From NCBI RefSeq assembly GCF_020819595.1, contig NZ_JAJHNP010000021.1, positions 112,046 to 176,045 on the forward strand: a stretch of DNA of 64,000 nucleotides, in the 5' to 3' direction. The notes beneath the pieces were generated by a model. The model was not told the DNA's origin. It was given only the letters and a program-made list of their open reading frames with translations, and searched no databases. Made by a program: the position numbers and the translations under genes. The first letter of the stretch is position 1, and the number at the start of each line of letters is the position of its first letter. This document shows, in pieces, positions 53,724 through 62,515 of the stretch. This stretch comes from Streptomyces barringtoniae (GTDB taxonomy: Bacteria; Actinomycetota; Actinomycetes; Streptomycetales; Streptomycetaceae).

Positions 53724-55577
53724 ATGCCCGAGCTGAGGTCCCGCACAGTCACCCACGGCCGCAACATGGCGGGCGCCCGCGCCCTTATGCGCGCCTCCGG
53801 TGTACCCGGTGCGGACATCGGCCGGAAGCCGGTCATCGCGGTCGCGAACTCCTTCACCGAGTTCGTGCCGGGCCACACCCACCTCCAGCCGGTCGGCCGG
53901 ATCGTCAGCGAGGCGATCAAGGAGGCGGGCGGCATCCCGCGCGAGTTCAACACGATCGCCGTGGACGACGGCATCGCCATGGGCCACGGCGGCATGCTGT
54001 ACTCCCTGCCCTCCCGCGACCTGATCGCGGACTCGGTGGAGTACATGGTCGAGGCCCACTGCGCCGACGCCCTGGTCTGCATCTCCAACTGCGACAAGAT
54101 CACCCCGGGCATGCTGCTGGCCGCCCTGCGCCTGAACATCCCGACGGTCTTCGTCTCCGGCGGCCCGATGGAGTCCGGCCGCGCCACCCTGGTCGACGGC
54201 ACGGTCCGCACGCTCGACCTGGTCGACGCGATCTCCGACGCCGTCAACGAGAAGATCTCCGACGAGGACATCCTCCGGATCGAGGAGAACGCCTGCCCGA
54301 CCTGCGGCAGCTGTTCCGGCATGTTCACCGCCAACTCGATGAACTGCCTGACCGAGGCGATCGGCCTGTCCCTGCCCGGCAACGGCTCGGTCCTCGCCAC
54401 GCACACCGCGCGCAAGCAGCTCTACGTCGACGCCGCCCGCACGGTCATGGACCTCACCCGCCGCTACTACGAGCAGGACGACGACACGGTCCTCCCGCTC
54501 AACATCGCCACCTTCCAGGCCTTCGAGAACGCCATGGCCCTGGACATCGCGATGGGCGGCTCCACCAACACGATCCTCCACCTGCTGGCCGCCGCCCAGG
54601 AGGCGGGCGTCCCCTTCGGCCTGGAGCAGATCGACGCCGTCTCCCGCCGGGTGCCGTGCCTGGCGAAGGTGGCGCCCAACGTCGCGAAGAACCGCACGTA
54701 CTACATGGAGGACGTGCACCGCGCCGGCGGCATCCCGGCCCTGCTGGGCGAACTCCACCGCGCGGGCCTGCTCAACGAGGACGTCCACGCCGTCCACAGC
54801 CCGTCGCTGGCCGACTGGCTGAAGACCTGGGACGTCCGCGGCGGCTCCCCGTCCCCCGAGGCGGTCGAGCTGTGGCACGCCGCTCCCGGCTGCGTCCGCT
54901 CCGCCGAGGCCTTCTCCCAGTCCGAGCGCTGGGAGGCGCTGGACGAGGACGCGGAGGGCGGCTGCATCCGCTCGGTCGAGCACGCGTACTCCAAGGACGG
55001 CGGCCTGGCGGTCCTCAAGGGCAACCTGGCGGTCGACGGCTGCGTGGTGAAGACGGCCGGCGTGGACGAGTCGATCTGGACCTTCGAGGGCCCGGCGGTC
55101 GTCTGCGAGTCCCAGGAGGAGGCCGTCCAGCGCATCCTCACCCACGAGGTCAAGGACGGCGACGTCGTCGTCATCCGCTACGAGGGCCCCAAGGGCGGCC
55201 CCGGCATGCAAGAGATGCTCTACCCGACCTCGTACCTGAAGGGCCGCGGCCTGGGCAAGTCCTGCGCCCTGATCACCGACGGCCGCTTCTCCGGCGGCAC
55301 CTCGGGCCTGTCCATCGGCCACGCCTCCCCCGAGGCGGCCTCGGGCGGCACCATCGCCCTGGTCCGGGACGGCGACCGCATCCGCATCGACATCCCGAAC
55401 CGCACCATCGAGCTGCTCGTCGACGAGGCCGAACTCGCCCGCCGCGACCAGGCCCTCAACGGCGTCTACGCCCCCGGGAAGCGCGACCGCAAGGTCTCCG
55501 CCGCCCTCCGCGCCTACGCCGCGATGGCCACCAGCGCCGACAAGGGCGCGGTGCGGGACGTGACCAAGCTGGGCTGA
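53724..55577 (+). CDS. ilvD: Dihydroxy-acid dehydratase
   Basis: Last common step of valine, leucine and isoleucine synthesis and of pantothenate precursors. Fe-S cluster cysteines are in NCDKITPG and CPTCGSCSGMFTANSMN; GGRFSGGTSG-like DGRFSGGTSG near the end is also diagnostic. 617 residues, normal. GAGGAGCGAGCGACG precedes the ATG. No leader peptide with branched-chain codons is visible in the 150 bases upstream; CCAGAACTCTCTGG at 53673-53686 is a small inverted repeat. Followed by a terminator shared with the convergent kinase gene. Confidence 0.96.
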   Translation: MPELRSRTVTHGRNMAGARALMRASGVPGADIGRKPVIAVANSFTEFVPGHTHLQPVGRIVSEAIKEAGGIPREFNTIAVDDGIAMGHGGMLYSLPSRDLIADSVEYMVEAHCADALVCISNCDKITPGMLLAALRLNIPTVFVSGGPMESGRATLVDGTVRTLDLVDAISDAVNEKISDEDILRIEENACPTCGSCSGMFTANSMNCLTEAIGLSLPGNGSVLATHTARKQLYVDAARTVMDLTRRYYEQDDDTVLPLNIATFQAFENAMALDIAMGGSTNTILHLLAAAQEAGVPFGLEQIDAVSRRVPCLAKVAPNVAKNRTYYMEDVHRAGGIPALLGELHRAGLLNEDVHAVHSPSLADWLKTWDVRGGSPSPEAVELWHAAPGCVRSAEAFSQSERWEALDEDAEGGCIRSVEHAYSKDGGLAVLKGNLAVDGCVVKTAGVDESIWTFEGPAVVCESQEEAVQRILTHEVKDGDVVVIRYEGPKGGPGMQEMLYPTSYLKGRGLGKSCALITDGRFSGGTSGLSIGHASPEAASGGTIALVRDGDRIRIDIPNRTIELLVDEAELARRDQALNGVYAPGKRDRKVSAALRAYAAMATSADKGAVRDVTKLG

Positions 55578-55592
55578 GAAGCCGTACGACCG

Positions 55593-55625
55593 ACGGGGCC
55601 GCCTCCTGGACGAGGACGGCCCCGT
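55593..55625. terminator. Bidirectional terminator between ilvD and the kinase gene
   Basis: ACGGGGCCG (55593-55601) pairs perfectly with CGGCCCCGT (55617-55625), with an inner TCCT/AGGA stem. It lies between two convergent stop codons (55577 and 55632). Confidence 0.85.
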
Positions 55626-55631
55626 TGCGTG

Positions 55632-57734
55632 TCACCAGCCGGACGGATCGCGCGAAGCAACGGCGAAGACGGTTCCGTCGGGGGCGGTGGCGTAGACGCG
55701 GTTGCCGTCGAGCACGGGCGTGGCAGGCGCGCTCATCACCCGGGCCGAGTCCGAGCCCAGACGCGCGGGGGTCTGCCCCACGAGAGCCCCCGTACGGGCG
55801 CTGACGGCCAGAAGCCTCCCGTCACCCGCGGTGAAGTACACGTACCTGCCGTCGGCGACCGGTGCCGAACCGCGGCTCACCGAGGTCTCCACCCGCCACA
55901 GCTGCTTCCGCGCGCCCATGTCCACGGCTTCGAGAGACCCGCCCGTGGCGAGGAGGTACACGACGTTCCCGTGCACGGTGGCGTGCGCGTCCGCGCTCGC
56001 CAGCGGCAGTGCCACGCGGCGTGTCGACCGGTTCGCGGGGGTGTAGCGGACGACGGCCTTCGCTTCCCCGTAGACACTGTCGACGGAGAGGAAGAAGACG
56101 GAGCCGCCGCCGCTTCCGAAGAGTTCCAGCGTCGACGCCAGGCGCGCCTGCCACCGTATGGCACCGCTCCGCGGATCCACGGCGGAGACCTGTGTGCTCG
56201 AACCGTCGGCCGACGTGCTCGTCGCGTACGCCAGCGGGTCGCCGGGGAACGAGACGAAGGACGGCCGCGGCTGACCGGGGATACGGCGGCTCCATCTGGC
56301 CTCGCCGGAGGCGCTGTCGACGCCGGTGACCTTTCCGTCGGCTTCGGTGAGCAGGGCCGTCCGGTCCGTGTACCGGACCATCGTGCCCGGGGCCAGGCGC
56401 CGCTTCCAGACCTCCCTGCCCGAGCGCGGGTCGAGCGCCGCGAGCTGCGATCCGCCTCCCGTGTAGGGCTGCACGAGCGCGGCCGAGACGACCGGCGGTC
56501 CGCCGGCGGAGGTGGTGCCGACCGAGCGCCGCCACAGCAGTTCTCCGCCGGCCGGGGAAAGGGCGAAGACCTCGCCGGGCCGCCCGCACAGCAACCTGCC
56601 CGCGCCGTAGGAGCATTGCGCCATCCCCGATGCCCCGGCCGCCGGCCTGGCCTTCCAGGCACTGAACGCGGCTGCCTTGGTGTGCGGGTTCGTGCCGTCC
56701 GGCGTGGGCTCGCCGCCCCCCGCCAGCCGAACCGAGGCCAACGCGGCGACCACGACGAGCCCGAGCGCCCCGGCGCCCACGATCACCCTTCTTCCGGCAC
56801 GCCGCCCGGCCGACGGCGCGGGCCGCCCGGCCTCCTCGGCGCGGGACCCCGGGGCCGTCCCCTCGCCCGACCGCTGCGCCGGTATGAACGCCTGCGTGTC
56901 GTACGAGGCCGCCACCGACCGCAGTTCCCGCATGAGCTCATCCGGGGTCGGCCGGTCCTCCGGCTCCTTGGCGAGGCACCGCAGCACCAGCGGAGCGAGG
57001 CCCTCCGGTACGCCGGTGAGGTCGGGCTCGTCATGCACGACCTGGTAGGCGACGACATACGGACTGTCGGAGTCGAAGGGCCCCCGCCCGGTCGCCGCGT
57101 GCACCAGCACCGAGCCGAGCGCGAAGATGTCGGCGGCGGGCCCCACTTCGCGCGGCCGCCGGAACTGCTCGGGTGCCATGAAGGGCGGCGTGCCGATCAG
57201 CTTGCCGGTCTCGGTGCGCAGTTCGCTGTCCTTCGGCCGGGAAATGCCGAAGTCGATGACCTTCGGTCCGTCCTCGGCGAGCAGGACGTTGCTCGGCTTC
57301 AGGTCCCGGTGCACGACCCCCACCCGGTGGATGTCGCGCAGCGCCTCGGCCAGCCCCGCCATCAGCCGGCGCAACTGAGCCGAATCCATCGGCCCGTTCC
57401 GCTTCACCTCGTCGGAGAGGGTCGGGCCCGGAATGAACAGCGTGGCCATCCAGGGCCGTTCCGCGTCCGGGTCGGCGTCGACCACCGGCGCCGTGAAGGC
57501 CCCGCTCACCTTGCGAGCGGCCGCCACCTCCTGCCGGAAACGGCCCCTGAACTCGGGATCCCGGGCGAACTCGGCGTGTACGACCTTCACCGCGAGCTTC
57601 ATCCCGGAAGTGCTCCGGGCCAGGTGTACGACCCCCATGCCACCCGAACCCAGGCGTGACTCCAGGCGGTAGTGACCGGCGTACTCGGGAAGTTCCGCTT
57701 CCGCGCCCGCTCCCGTGTTCCTGCGTGGCGTCAT
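55632..57734 (-). CDS. Ser/Thr protein kinase with extracellular PQQ-type beta-propeller
   Basis: A 700-residue membrane kinase. The catalytic domain (about residues 20-275) has the glycine loop GSGGMG, Lys in LAVKVV, HRDLKPSN, DFG in VIDFGIS and FMAPEQ, so it should be active. A membrane segment (about 318-338) follows, then a C-terminal eight-blade-like repeat domain with AVDPRSGAIRW and similar units (about 370-700) that fits PQQ/WD-type propellers binding ligand outside the cell. Its ligand and substrates are unknown. Convergent with ilvD. Confidence 0.9.
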   Translation of the reverse strand: MTPRRNTGAGAEAELPEYAGHYRLESRLGSGGMGVVHLARSTSGMKLAVKVVHAEFARDPEFRGRFRQEVAAARKVSGAFTAPVVDADPDAERPWMATLFIPGPTLSDEVKRNGPMDSAQLRRLMAGLAEALRDIHRVGVVHRDLKPSNVLLAEDGPKVIDFGISRPKDSELRTETGKLIGTPPFMAPEQFRRPREVGPAADIFALGSVLVHAATGRGPFDSDSPYVVAYQVVHDEPDLTGVPEGLAPLVLRCLAKEPEDRPTPDELMRELRSVAASYDTQAFIPAQRSGEGTAPGSRAEEAGRPAPSAGRRAGRRVIVGAGALGLVVVAALASVRLAGGGEPTPDGTNPHTKAAAFSAWKARPAAGASGMAQCSYGAGRLLCGRPGEVFALSPAGGELLWRRSVGTTSAGGPPVVSAALVQPYTGGGSQLAALDPRSGREVWKRRLAPGTMVRYTDRTALLTEADGKVTGVDSASGEARWSRRIPGQPRPSFVSFPGDPLAYATSTSADGSSTQVSAVDPRSGAIRWQARLASTLELFGSGGGSVFFLSVDSVYGEAKAVVRYTPANRSTRRVALPLASADAHATVHGNVVYLLATGGSLEAVDMGARKQLWRVETSVSRGSAPVADGRYVYFTAGDGRLLAVSARTGALVGQTPARLGSDSARVMSAPATPVLDGNRVYATAPDGTVFAVASRDPSGW

Positions 57735-57919
57735 GCGACCACCCCCGTGCTGTTCGTCCGCGCGCGCGACGCACGGAGCCTAGTCGATGACTCGTGCGAG
57801 ACAGAGGCGGCTTGCTAGCCTTCGCGCGCGAGTCGCGCACAGGTGTTCCGCGGCTCGTTCCAGTTTCGCGGGAATCGAGAGGACCCCATGGCGTCCATGG
57901 GGTCGAACGGGGGGCTTTC

Positions 57920-58207
57920 ATGTCCATCGACCATGCCGAAGAGGCCGCTACCACCTCGCTGCGCTACTACTCCGTCGCCCCGGGCGTGCGCCTGAACGTC
58001 CGCAGCGGCCCCGGCACCAGCTACAACATCGTCCGTGTCCTCGCCGAAGGGGCGAAGGTCCCGATCTTCTGCCAGACCCCGGGCACCACGGTCAGCGGCC
58101 CGTACGGCACGACGAACATCTGGGACAACATCGACAACGCCGAGTTCGTGTCCGACGCCTACGTCCAGACCGGCAGCGACGGTTACATCGCCCCGCGCTG
58201 CGGCTGA
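57920..58207 (+). CDS. Small SH3-like (bacterial SH3b) domain protein
   Basis: A 95-residue protein that is mostly one bacterial SH3b domain: VRLNVRSGPGTSYNIVRVLAEGAKV is the family hallmark, and it ends with SDGYIAPRCG. Such domains bind peptidoglycan and are normally exported, yet no signal peptide is seen here from ATG 57920, and the upstream frame to 57794 has none either. Two cysteines (residues about 55 and 94) could form a disulfide if it is exported. GGGGGCTTTC precedes the ATG, a moderate ribosome site. It follows the kinase gene divergently. Confidence 0.8.
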   Translation: MSIDHAEEAATTSLRYYSVAPGVRLNVRSGPGTSYNIVRVLAEGAKVPIFCQTPGTTVSGPYGTTNIWDNIDNAEFVSDAYVQTGSDGYIAPRCG

Positions 58208-58249
58208 CCCCACCGGGAGCCCGCCCCGGCCCGGCGCCATAATCGTTCC

Positions 58250-58783
58250 GTGAGCGACGAAACCGGCACCCCGGACACCCCGGCGGGCTCCCCAGACGGC
58301 GCCGACCGAAGCGCCTCGAGCGGCCGCCCCCGCCCCGAGCCCCTGCGCTTCTTCGGCACGACCTGGGTGAACCACGACAACGGCTACGCGGCCCGACGCG
58401 CCGGCGTCGCCGTCGGCTCCCTCGCCGCAGCCGTCGCCTCCTGCCTCGTCCTCCGCCTCGCCTACGAGGGCCTCCAGATAGCCGACACCGGCTCCTTCGT
58501 CACCGTGCTGATCATCGCCATGTTCGCGATCTGCAGCGCGCTCGCCTTCCGCAACACCTGGGAGGGCTTCGGCAAGCGCCACGACCCGCAGCGCCAGGCC
58601 TCCCTGCGCGGCCTGCTCGCCATCGGCTTCGTCGGCTCCCTCCTCGCCTACTTCTTCCGGTCCCTCACCGAGGCCCCGGGCGAGAAGCTGCACCGCGAGG
58701 AGTACGACAAGGCCCGCGAGGAGTACGACCGCCGGACCTCCCGCCGCACCGGCAACCCGTCGAAGAAGAAGCGGCGCCGCTGA
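58250..58783 (+). CDS. Predicted membrane protein
   Basis: A 177-residue protein: Pro/Ser/Gly-rich N terminus (residues 1-40), three membrane segments (about 53-73, 82-102 and 124-142) and a Lys/Arg/Glu tail ending in KKKRRR. I do not recognise the family. GTG 58250 lies seven bases after CATAAT (58238-58243), a good -10, so the transcript is probably leaderless. No -35 match is clear. Located between the SH3b protein and a methyltransferase gene. Confidence 0.7.
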   Translation: MSDETGTPDTPAGSPDGADRSASSGRPRPEPLRFFGTTWVNHDNGYAARRAGVAVGSLAAAVASCLVLRLAYEGLQIADTGSFVTVLIIAMFAICSALAFRNTWEGFGKRHDPQRQASLRGLLAIGFVGSLLAYFFRSLTEAPGEKLHREEYDKAREEYDRRTSRRTGNPSKKKRRR

Positions 58784-58984
58784 CACCTGATCCGGGTGGT
58801 CAGAAGGAGCGGCATGGGTGAGGGGCTCTCGGCGGTCAGGTGAAGGGCGCCGGTGACCCGCCCTCCTCCTCCTCCTCCTCCGGCCGGCCGCCCGGGTCCG
58901 TCCCCCTCATCCCGCCAGCCCTCCGGGTCCGTCCCGCCCGAAAACCCGCTGCCGTCACCTCCCCGCCGCCTCCACCATGGCCGT

Positions 58985-59773
58985 ATGACCGTGACGCAAC
59001 CGTCCTCACCGCCACCCTCGACCATGTCCCGCGCGCACTCCTTCAACTCCGCCGCCGCCCAGTACGCCGCGAACCGCCCCTCCTACCCGCCCGCCCTCTT
59101 CGACACCATCGAGGAACTGGCCGGCCGGTCGCTGTCCGGTGCCAGGGTCGTGGACGTCGGGGCCGGTACCGGTATTGCGACCGCCCTCCTGCGGGCCCGC
59201 GGCGCCGACGTGCTCGCCGTCGAACCCGGTGAGGGCATGACCGCCGAGTTCCGCCGGGGGCTGCCGCAGCTGCCGATCGTCCGTGGCAACGGCAACGCCC
59301 TCCCCATCGCCGACGCGCAGGCCGACTTCATCACCTACGCCCAGGCCTGGCACTGGACCGACACCGCCCGCTCGGTGCCGGAGGCGCTACGCGTGCTGCG
59401 GCCGGGCGGCGCGCTGGCACTGTGGTGGAACGGTGATGCCCTGGACGTCGAGTGGGTCGCCGAGGCCGCCCTTCGCATCGGCCGCTTCCTCGGTGTGGAC
59501 GTCGCGGCCGAGAAGCGCAAGGGCAGCCGCACCGAACTGGCCGACCCCAGTGGGCGGCTGCGCTTCGCCCGCCGGGAGATCCGCTGGAGCCGCCGCGTCA
59601 CGATCGACACCCACCTCGCGAACATCGGCAGCCACTCGGCGTTCCTCCTCACGCCCGAGGACCGCAGGACCGCCTTCCTGGAAGAGGAGCGCGCCCATCT
59701 GCTGAAGGCCTTCCCGGACGGCATGGTCGAGGAGACCTACGACGTGCTTCTGCTCGTCGCCACCAAGCCCTGA
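58985..59773 (+). CDS. Class I SAM-dependent methyltransferase
   Basis: A 262-residue methyltransferase of the type 11/25 group: motif I VVDVGAGTGIAT near residue 50, then LAVEPGEGMTAEFR and the WHWTD phrase that occurs in a subgroup of small-molecule methyltransferases. The substrate is unknown. I start at ATG 58985 (MTVTQPSS); the open frame to 58853 is Pro-rich and likely not translated, as it covers the intergenic region. Upstream gene ends at 58783, so 58784-58984 holds only its promoter region. Confidence 0.85.
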   Translation: MTVTQPSSPPPSTMSRAHSFNSAAAQYAANRPSYPPALFDTIEELAGRSLSGARVVDVGAGTGIATALLRARGADVLAVEPGEGMTAEFRRGLPQLPIVRGNGNALPIADAQADFITYAQAWHWTDTARSVPEALRVLRPGGALALWWNGDALDVEWVAEAALRIGRFLGVDVAAEKRKGSRTELADPSGRLRFARREIRWSRRVTIDTHLANIGSHSAFLLTPEDRRTAFLEEERAHLLKAFPDGMVEETYDVLLLVATKP

Positions 59774-59869
59774 TCAGCGGCGTCGCTCGGAGCGGCGGCC
59801 GGGTTCGTCCCGGCCGCCGCTTCCGTCTGCGCGCCCGGACGCGGCTTCCGCATATGCCCGGCAGGCCCC

Positions 59870-59914
59870 TTGACGCGGGGGCCCTCCAGGCACATTATTC
59901 ATCGCATGATGAAT
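59870..59914 (+). promoter_or_regulatory. Promoter and operator of the ABC exporter operon
   Basis: TTGACG (59870-59875), 17 bases, CATTAT (59893-59898): a strong housekeeping-type promoter whose start would be close to the ATG at 59906. An inverted repeat TTCATCGCATGATGAA (59898-59913, extended by one pair) covers the -10 end, the start site and the start codon, the place for a repressor. No regulator gene is beside it. Confidence 0.75.
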
Positions 59915-60706
59915 TACGTGCCGGACCCACCGCCGCAGCCCGCCACCGCGGCCCTCCAAGCCCACGACCTCACCGTCGTCCGCGGCCCCCGCACCGTCCT
60001 CCACCACCTCACCTTCGCCGTTCCCCGCGGCCAGGTCACCGGCCTGCTCGGCCCTTCCGGTTGCGGCAAGTCGACCCTCATGCGCTCGATCGTGGGCACT
60101 CAGGCCAAGGTCAACGGCACCCTTCAGGTCCTCGGCCACCCTGCCGGCCACCCCGCCCTGCGCTCGCGCATCGGCTATGTCACCCAGAGCCCCTCCGTCT
60201 TCGACGACCTGACCGTCCGCCAGAACCTCGAGTACTTCGCCGCGATCCTCGACCCCGGCCGCGCAGCCGCCGAACGACGCCACGAACACGTCACCCAAGC
60301 CATCACCGACGTCGACCTCACCAGCCACGCCGACGCCCTCGCCGGCAACCTCTCCGGCGGCCAGCGCAACCGCGTCTCACTGGCCGTGGCCCTGCTCGGC
60401 GCCCCCGAACTCCTCGTCCTGGACGAACCCACCGTCGGCCTCGACCCCGTCCTGCGCCGCGACCTGTGGAACCTCTTCCACGACATCGCCGCCACCCGCG
60501 GCGCCACCCTCCTCGTCTCCTCCCACGTCATGGACGAGGCCGAGCGCTGCCACCGCCTCCTCCTGATGCGCGAGGGCGAGATCCTCGCGGACGACTCCCC
60601 GGACGCCCTGCGCACCCGCACCGGCGGCGACACCGTCGAGGCCGCCTTCCTCCACCTCGTCGACGAGGCAGCCGCGGCAGCCCGACCCAAGGAGAGCACC
60701 CGATGA
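59906..60706 (+). CDS. ABC transporter ATP-binding protein
   Basis: A 266-residue ABC ATPase of the export type. Walker A GPSGCGKST near residue 53, signature LSGGQRNRVSLAVAL, Walker B LLVLDEPTVGLDP and the switch His in VSSHVMDEA are present. ATG 59906 or 59909 starts it, and either would be nearly leaderless from the strong promoter. The stop overlaps the permease start (ATGA). Exported substrate unknown; the pair resembles multidrug or antibiotic self-protection exporters. Confidence 0.92.
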   Translation: MMNYVPDPPPQPATAALQAHDLTVVRGPRTVLHHLTFAVPRGQVTGLLGPSGCGKSTLMRSIVGTQAKVNGTLQVLGHPAGHPALRSRIGYVTQSPSVFDDLTVRQNLEYFAAILDPGRAAAERRHEHVTQAITDVDLTSHADALAGNLSGGQRNRVSLAVALLGAPELLVLDEPTVGLDPVLRRDLWNLFHDIAATRGATLLVSSHVMDEAERCHRLLLMREGEILADDSPDALRTRTGGDTVEAAFLHLVDEAAAAARPKESTR

Positions 60707-61494
60707 GCACGACGACCATCACCAGCACCACGCCCGCCCCGGCCCCGACCGGTGTCATCAACGCCGGCCGCACCACCGCCACCGCGGGCCGGGTCCTGCG
60801 TCAGCTCCGCCACGACCCGCGCACCATCGCGCTGATGATCGTCGTCCCGTGCGTGATGCTGATCCTGCTGCGCTACGTCTTCGACGCCAGCCCCCGCACC
60901 TTCGACAACATCGGCGCATCCCTGCTCGGCATCTTCCCGCTGATCACGATGTTCCTGGTCACCTCCATCGCCACCCTGCGCGAACGCACCTCCGGCACCC
61001 TCGAACGCCTCCTCGCCATGCCCCTGGGCAAGGCCGACCTCATCGCCGGCTACGCCCTCGCCTTCGGCGCGCTCGCCATCGTCCAGTCGGCCCTCGCCAC
61101 CGGCCTCGCCCTGTGGGTGCTCGGCCTCGATGTCACCGGCTCCGCCTGGCTGCTGCTCCTCGTCGCCCTCCTCGACGCCCTGCTCGGCACGGCCCTCGGA
61201 CTCTTCGTCTCGGCCTTCGCCGCCTCGGAGTTCCAGGCGGTCCAGTTCATGCCCGCGGTGATCTTCCCCCAGCTCCTCCTCTGCGGCCTGTTCACTCCCC
61301 GGTCCGACATGCACCCCGTCCTCACGGGCATCTCCGACGTCCTGCCGATGTCGTACGCCGTCGACGGCATGAACCAGGTCCTGCACCACACCGACATGAC
61401 CGCGACCTTCGTCCGCGACGTCCTGATCGTGGCCGGCTGCGCGCTGCTGGTCCTGGTCCTGGGCGCGGCCACCCTCCGGCGCCGTACGGCCTGA
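60703..61494 (+). CDS. ABC-2-type transporter permease
   Basis: A 263-residue membrane protein with six segments and the ABC-2 pattern: a Thr/Ala/Pro-rich N terminus, then helix 1 IALMIVVPCVMLILL, a cytoplasmic loop TLRERTSGTLERLLAMPLGKADLI and later FMPAVIFPQLLLCGLF. It forms the exporter with the upstream ATPase; both probably dimerise. The last gene of this operon; proC follows after 100 bases with its own start. Confidence 0.92.
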   Translation: MSTTTITSTTPAPAPTGVINAGRTTATAGRVLRQLRHDPRTIALMIVVPCVMLILLRYVFDASPRTFDNIGASLLGIFPLITMFLVTSIATLRERTSGTLERLLAMPLGKADLIAGYALAFGALAIVQSALATGLALWVLGLDVTGSAWLLLLVALLDALLGTALGLFVSAFAASEFQAVQFMPAVIFPQLLLCGLFTPRSDMHPVLTGISDVLPMSYAVDGMNQVLHHTDMTATFVRDVLIVAGCALLVLVLGAATLRRRTA

Positions 61495-61594
61495 TCGCGC
61501 TTCGCCGATCCCACGGCACGGGACGGCCTCCGGCCCGTGTTCCGCCTGCCGGACAAGCACCCGCACCCTCACGGCCCGGTGCGAGGATGACCCC

Positions 61595-62407
61595 ATGAGC
61601 CAGAAAGTCGCAGTCCTCGGCACCGGCAAGATCGGCGAAGCCCTGCTCAGCGGAATGATCCGGGCCGGCTGGGCCCCCGCCGACCTCCTGGTCACCGCCC
61701 GCCGCCCCGAACGCGCCGAAGAACTCCGCACTCGCTACGGAGTCAGCCCGGTCACCAACACCGAGGCCGCCAAGACCGCCGACACCCTCATCCTCACGGT
61801 CAAGCCGCAGGACATGGGCGCCCTCCTGGACGAGCTCGCCCCGCACGTCCCCGCCGACCGCCTCGTCATCAGCGGCGCCGCCGGCATCCCCACCTCCTTC
61901 TTCGAGGAGCGCCTGACCGCAGGCACCCCGGTCGTCCGCGTCATGACCAACACCCCCGCCCTCGTCGACGAGGCCATGTCGGTCATCTCCGCCGGCAGCC
62001 ACGCCACCGAGCAGCACCTCGCGCACGCCGAGGAGATCTTCGGTGCCGTCGGCAAGACACTCCGCGTCCCCGAGACCCAGCAGGACGCCTGCACCGCCCT
62101 GTCCGGCTCGGGACCCGCGTACTTCTTCTACCTGGTAGAGGCCATGACCGACGCGGGCATCCTGCTCGGCCTGCCCCGCGACAAGGCACACGACCTCATC
62201 GTCCAGTCCGCGATCGGCGCCGCCGTGATGCTCCGCGACAGCGGGGAACACCCCGTCAAGCTCCGTGAGAACGTCACCTCCCCGGCGGGCACCACGATCA
62301 ACGCCATCCGCGAACTGGAGAACCACGGCGTACGAGCCGCCCTCATCGCCGCCCTCGAAGCCGCCCGCGACCGCAGCCGCGAACTCGCCTCCGGCAAGAA
62401 GGACTGA
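61595..62407 (+). CDS. proC: Pyrroline-5-carboxylate reductase
   Basis: Last step of proline synthesis, using NAD(P)H. N-terminal dinucleotide motif VLGTGKIGEALLSGM and the C-terminal family signature with SGSGPAYFFYLVEAM and SPAGTTINAIREL are present. 270 residues, normal. Convergent with trpS. Confidence 0.96.
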   Translation: MSQKVAVLGTGKIGEALLSGMIRAGWAPADLLVTARRPERAEELRTRYGVSPVTNTEAAKTADTLILTVKPQDMGALLDELAPHVPADRLVISGAAGIPTSFFEERLTAGTPVVRVMTNTPALVDEAMSVISAGSHATEQHLAHAEEIFGAVGKTLRVPETQQDACTALSGSGPAYFFYLVEAMTDAGILLGLPRDKAHDLIVQSAIGAAVMLRDSGEHPVKLRENVTSPAGTTINAIRELENHGVRAALIAALEAARDRSRELASGKKD

Positions 62408-62416
62408 CCCGGCGCC

Positions 62417-62450
62417 GGGGGCGACGGCTCACCGGCAGCCGCCCGCCCCC
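62417..62450. terminator. Bidirectional terminator between proC and trpS
   Basis: GGGGGCG (62417-62423) pairs with CGCCCCC (62444-62450) and an inner CGGCT/AGCCG stem (62425-62429, 62437-62441) closes it. GC-rich hairpin in the convergent gap. Confidence 0.65.
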
Positions 62451-62515
62451 GCACGCACGAGCCCACAACTCCGCCCGAGACCGCGCTAACTCACCCGAGT
62501 CCACCCGGGCAGGCC

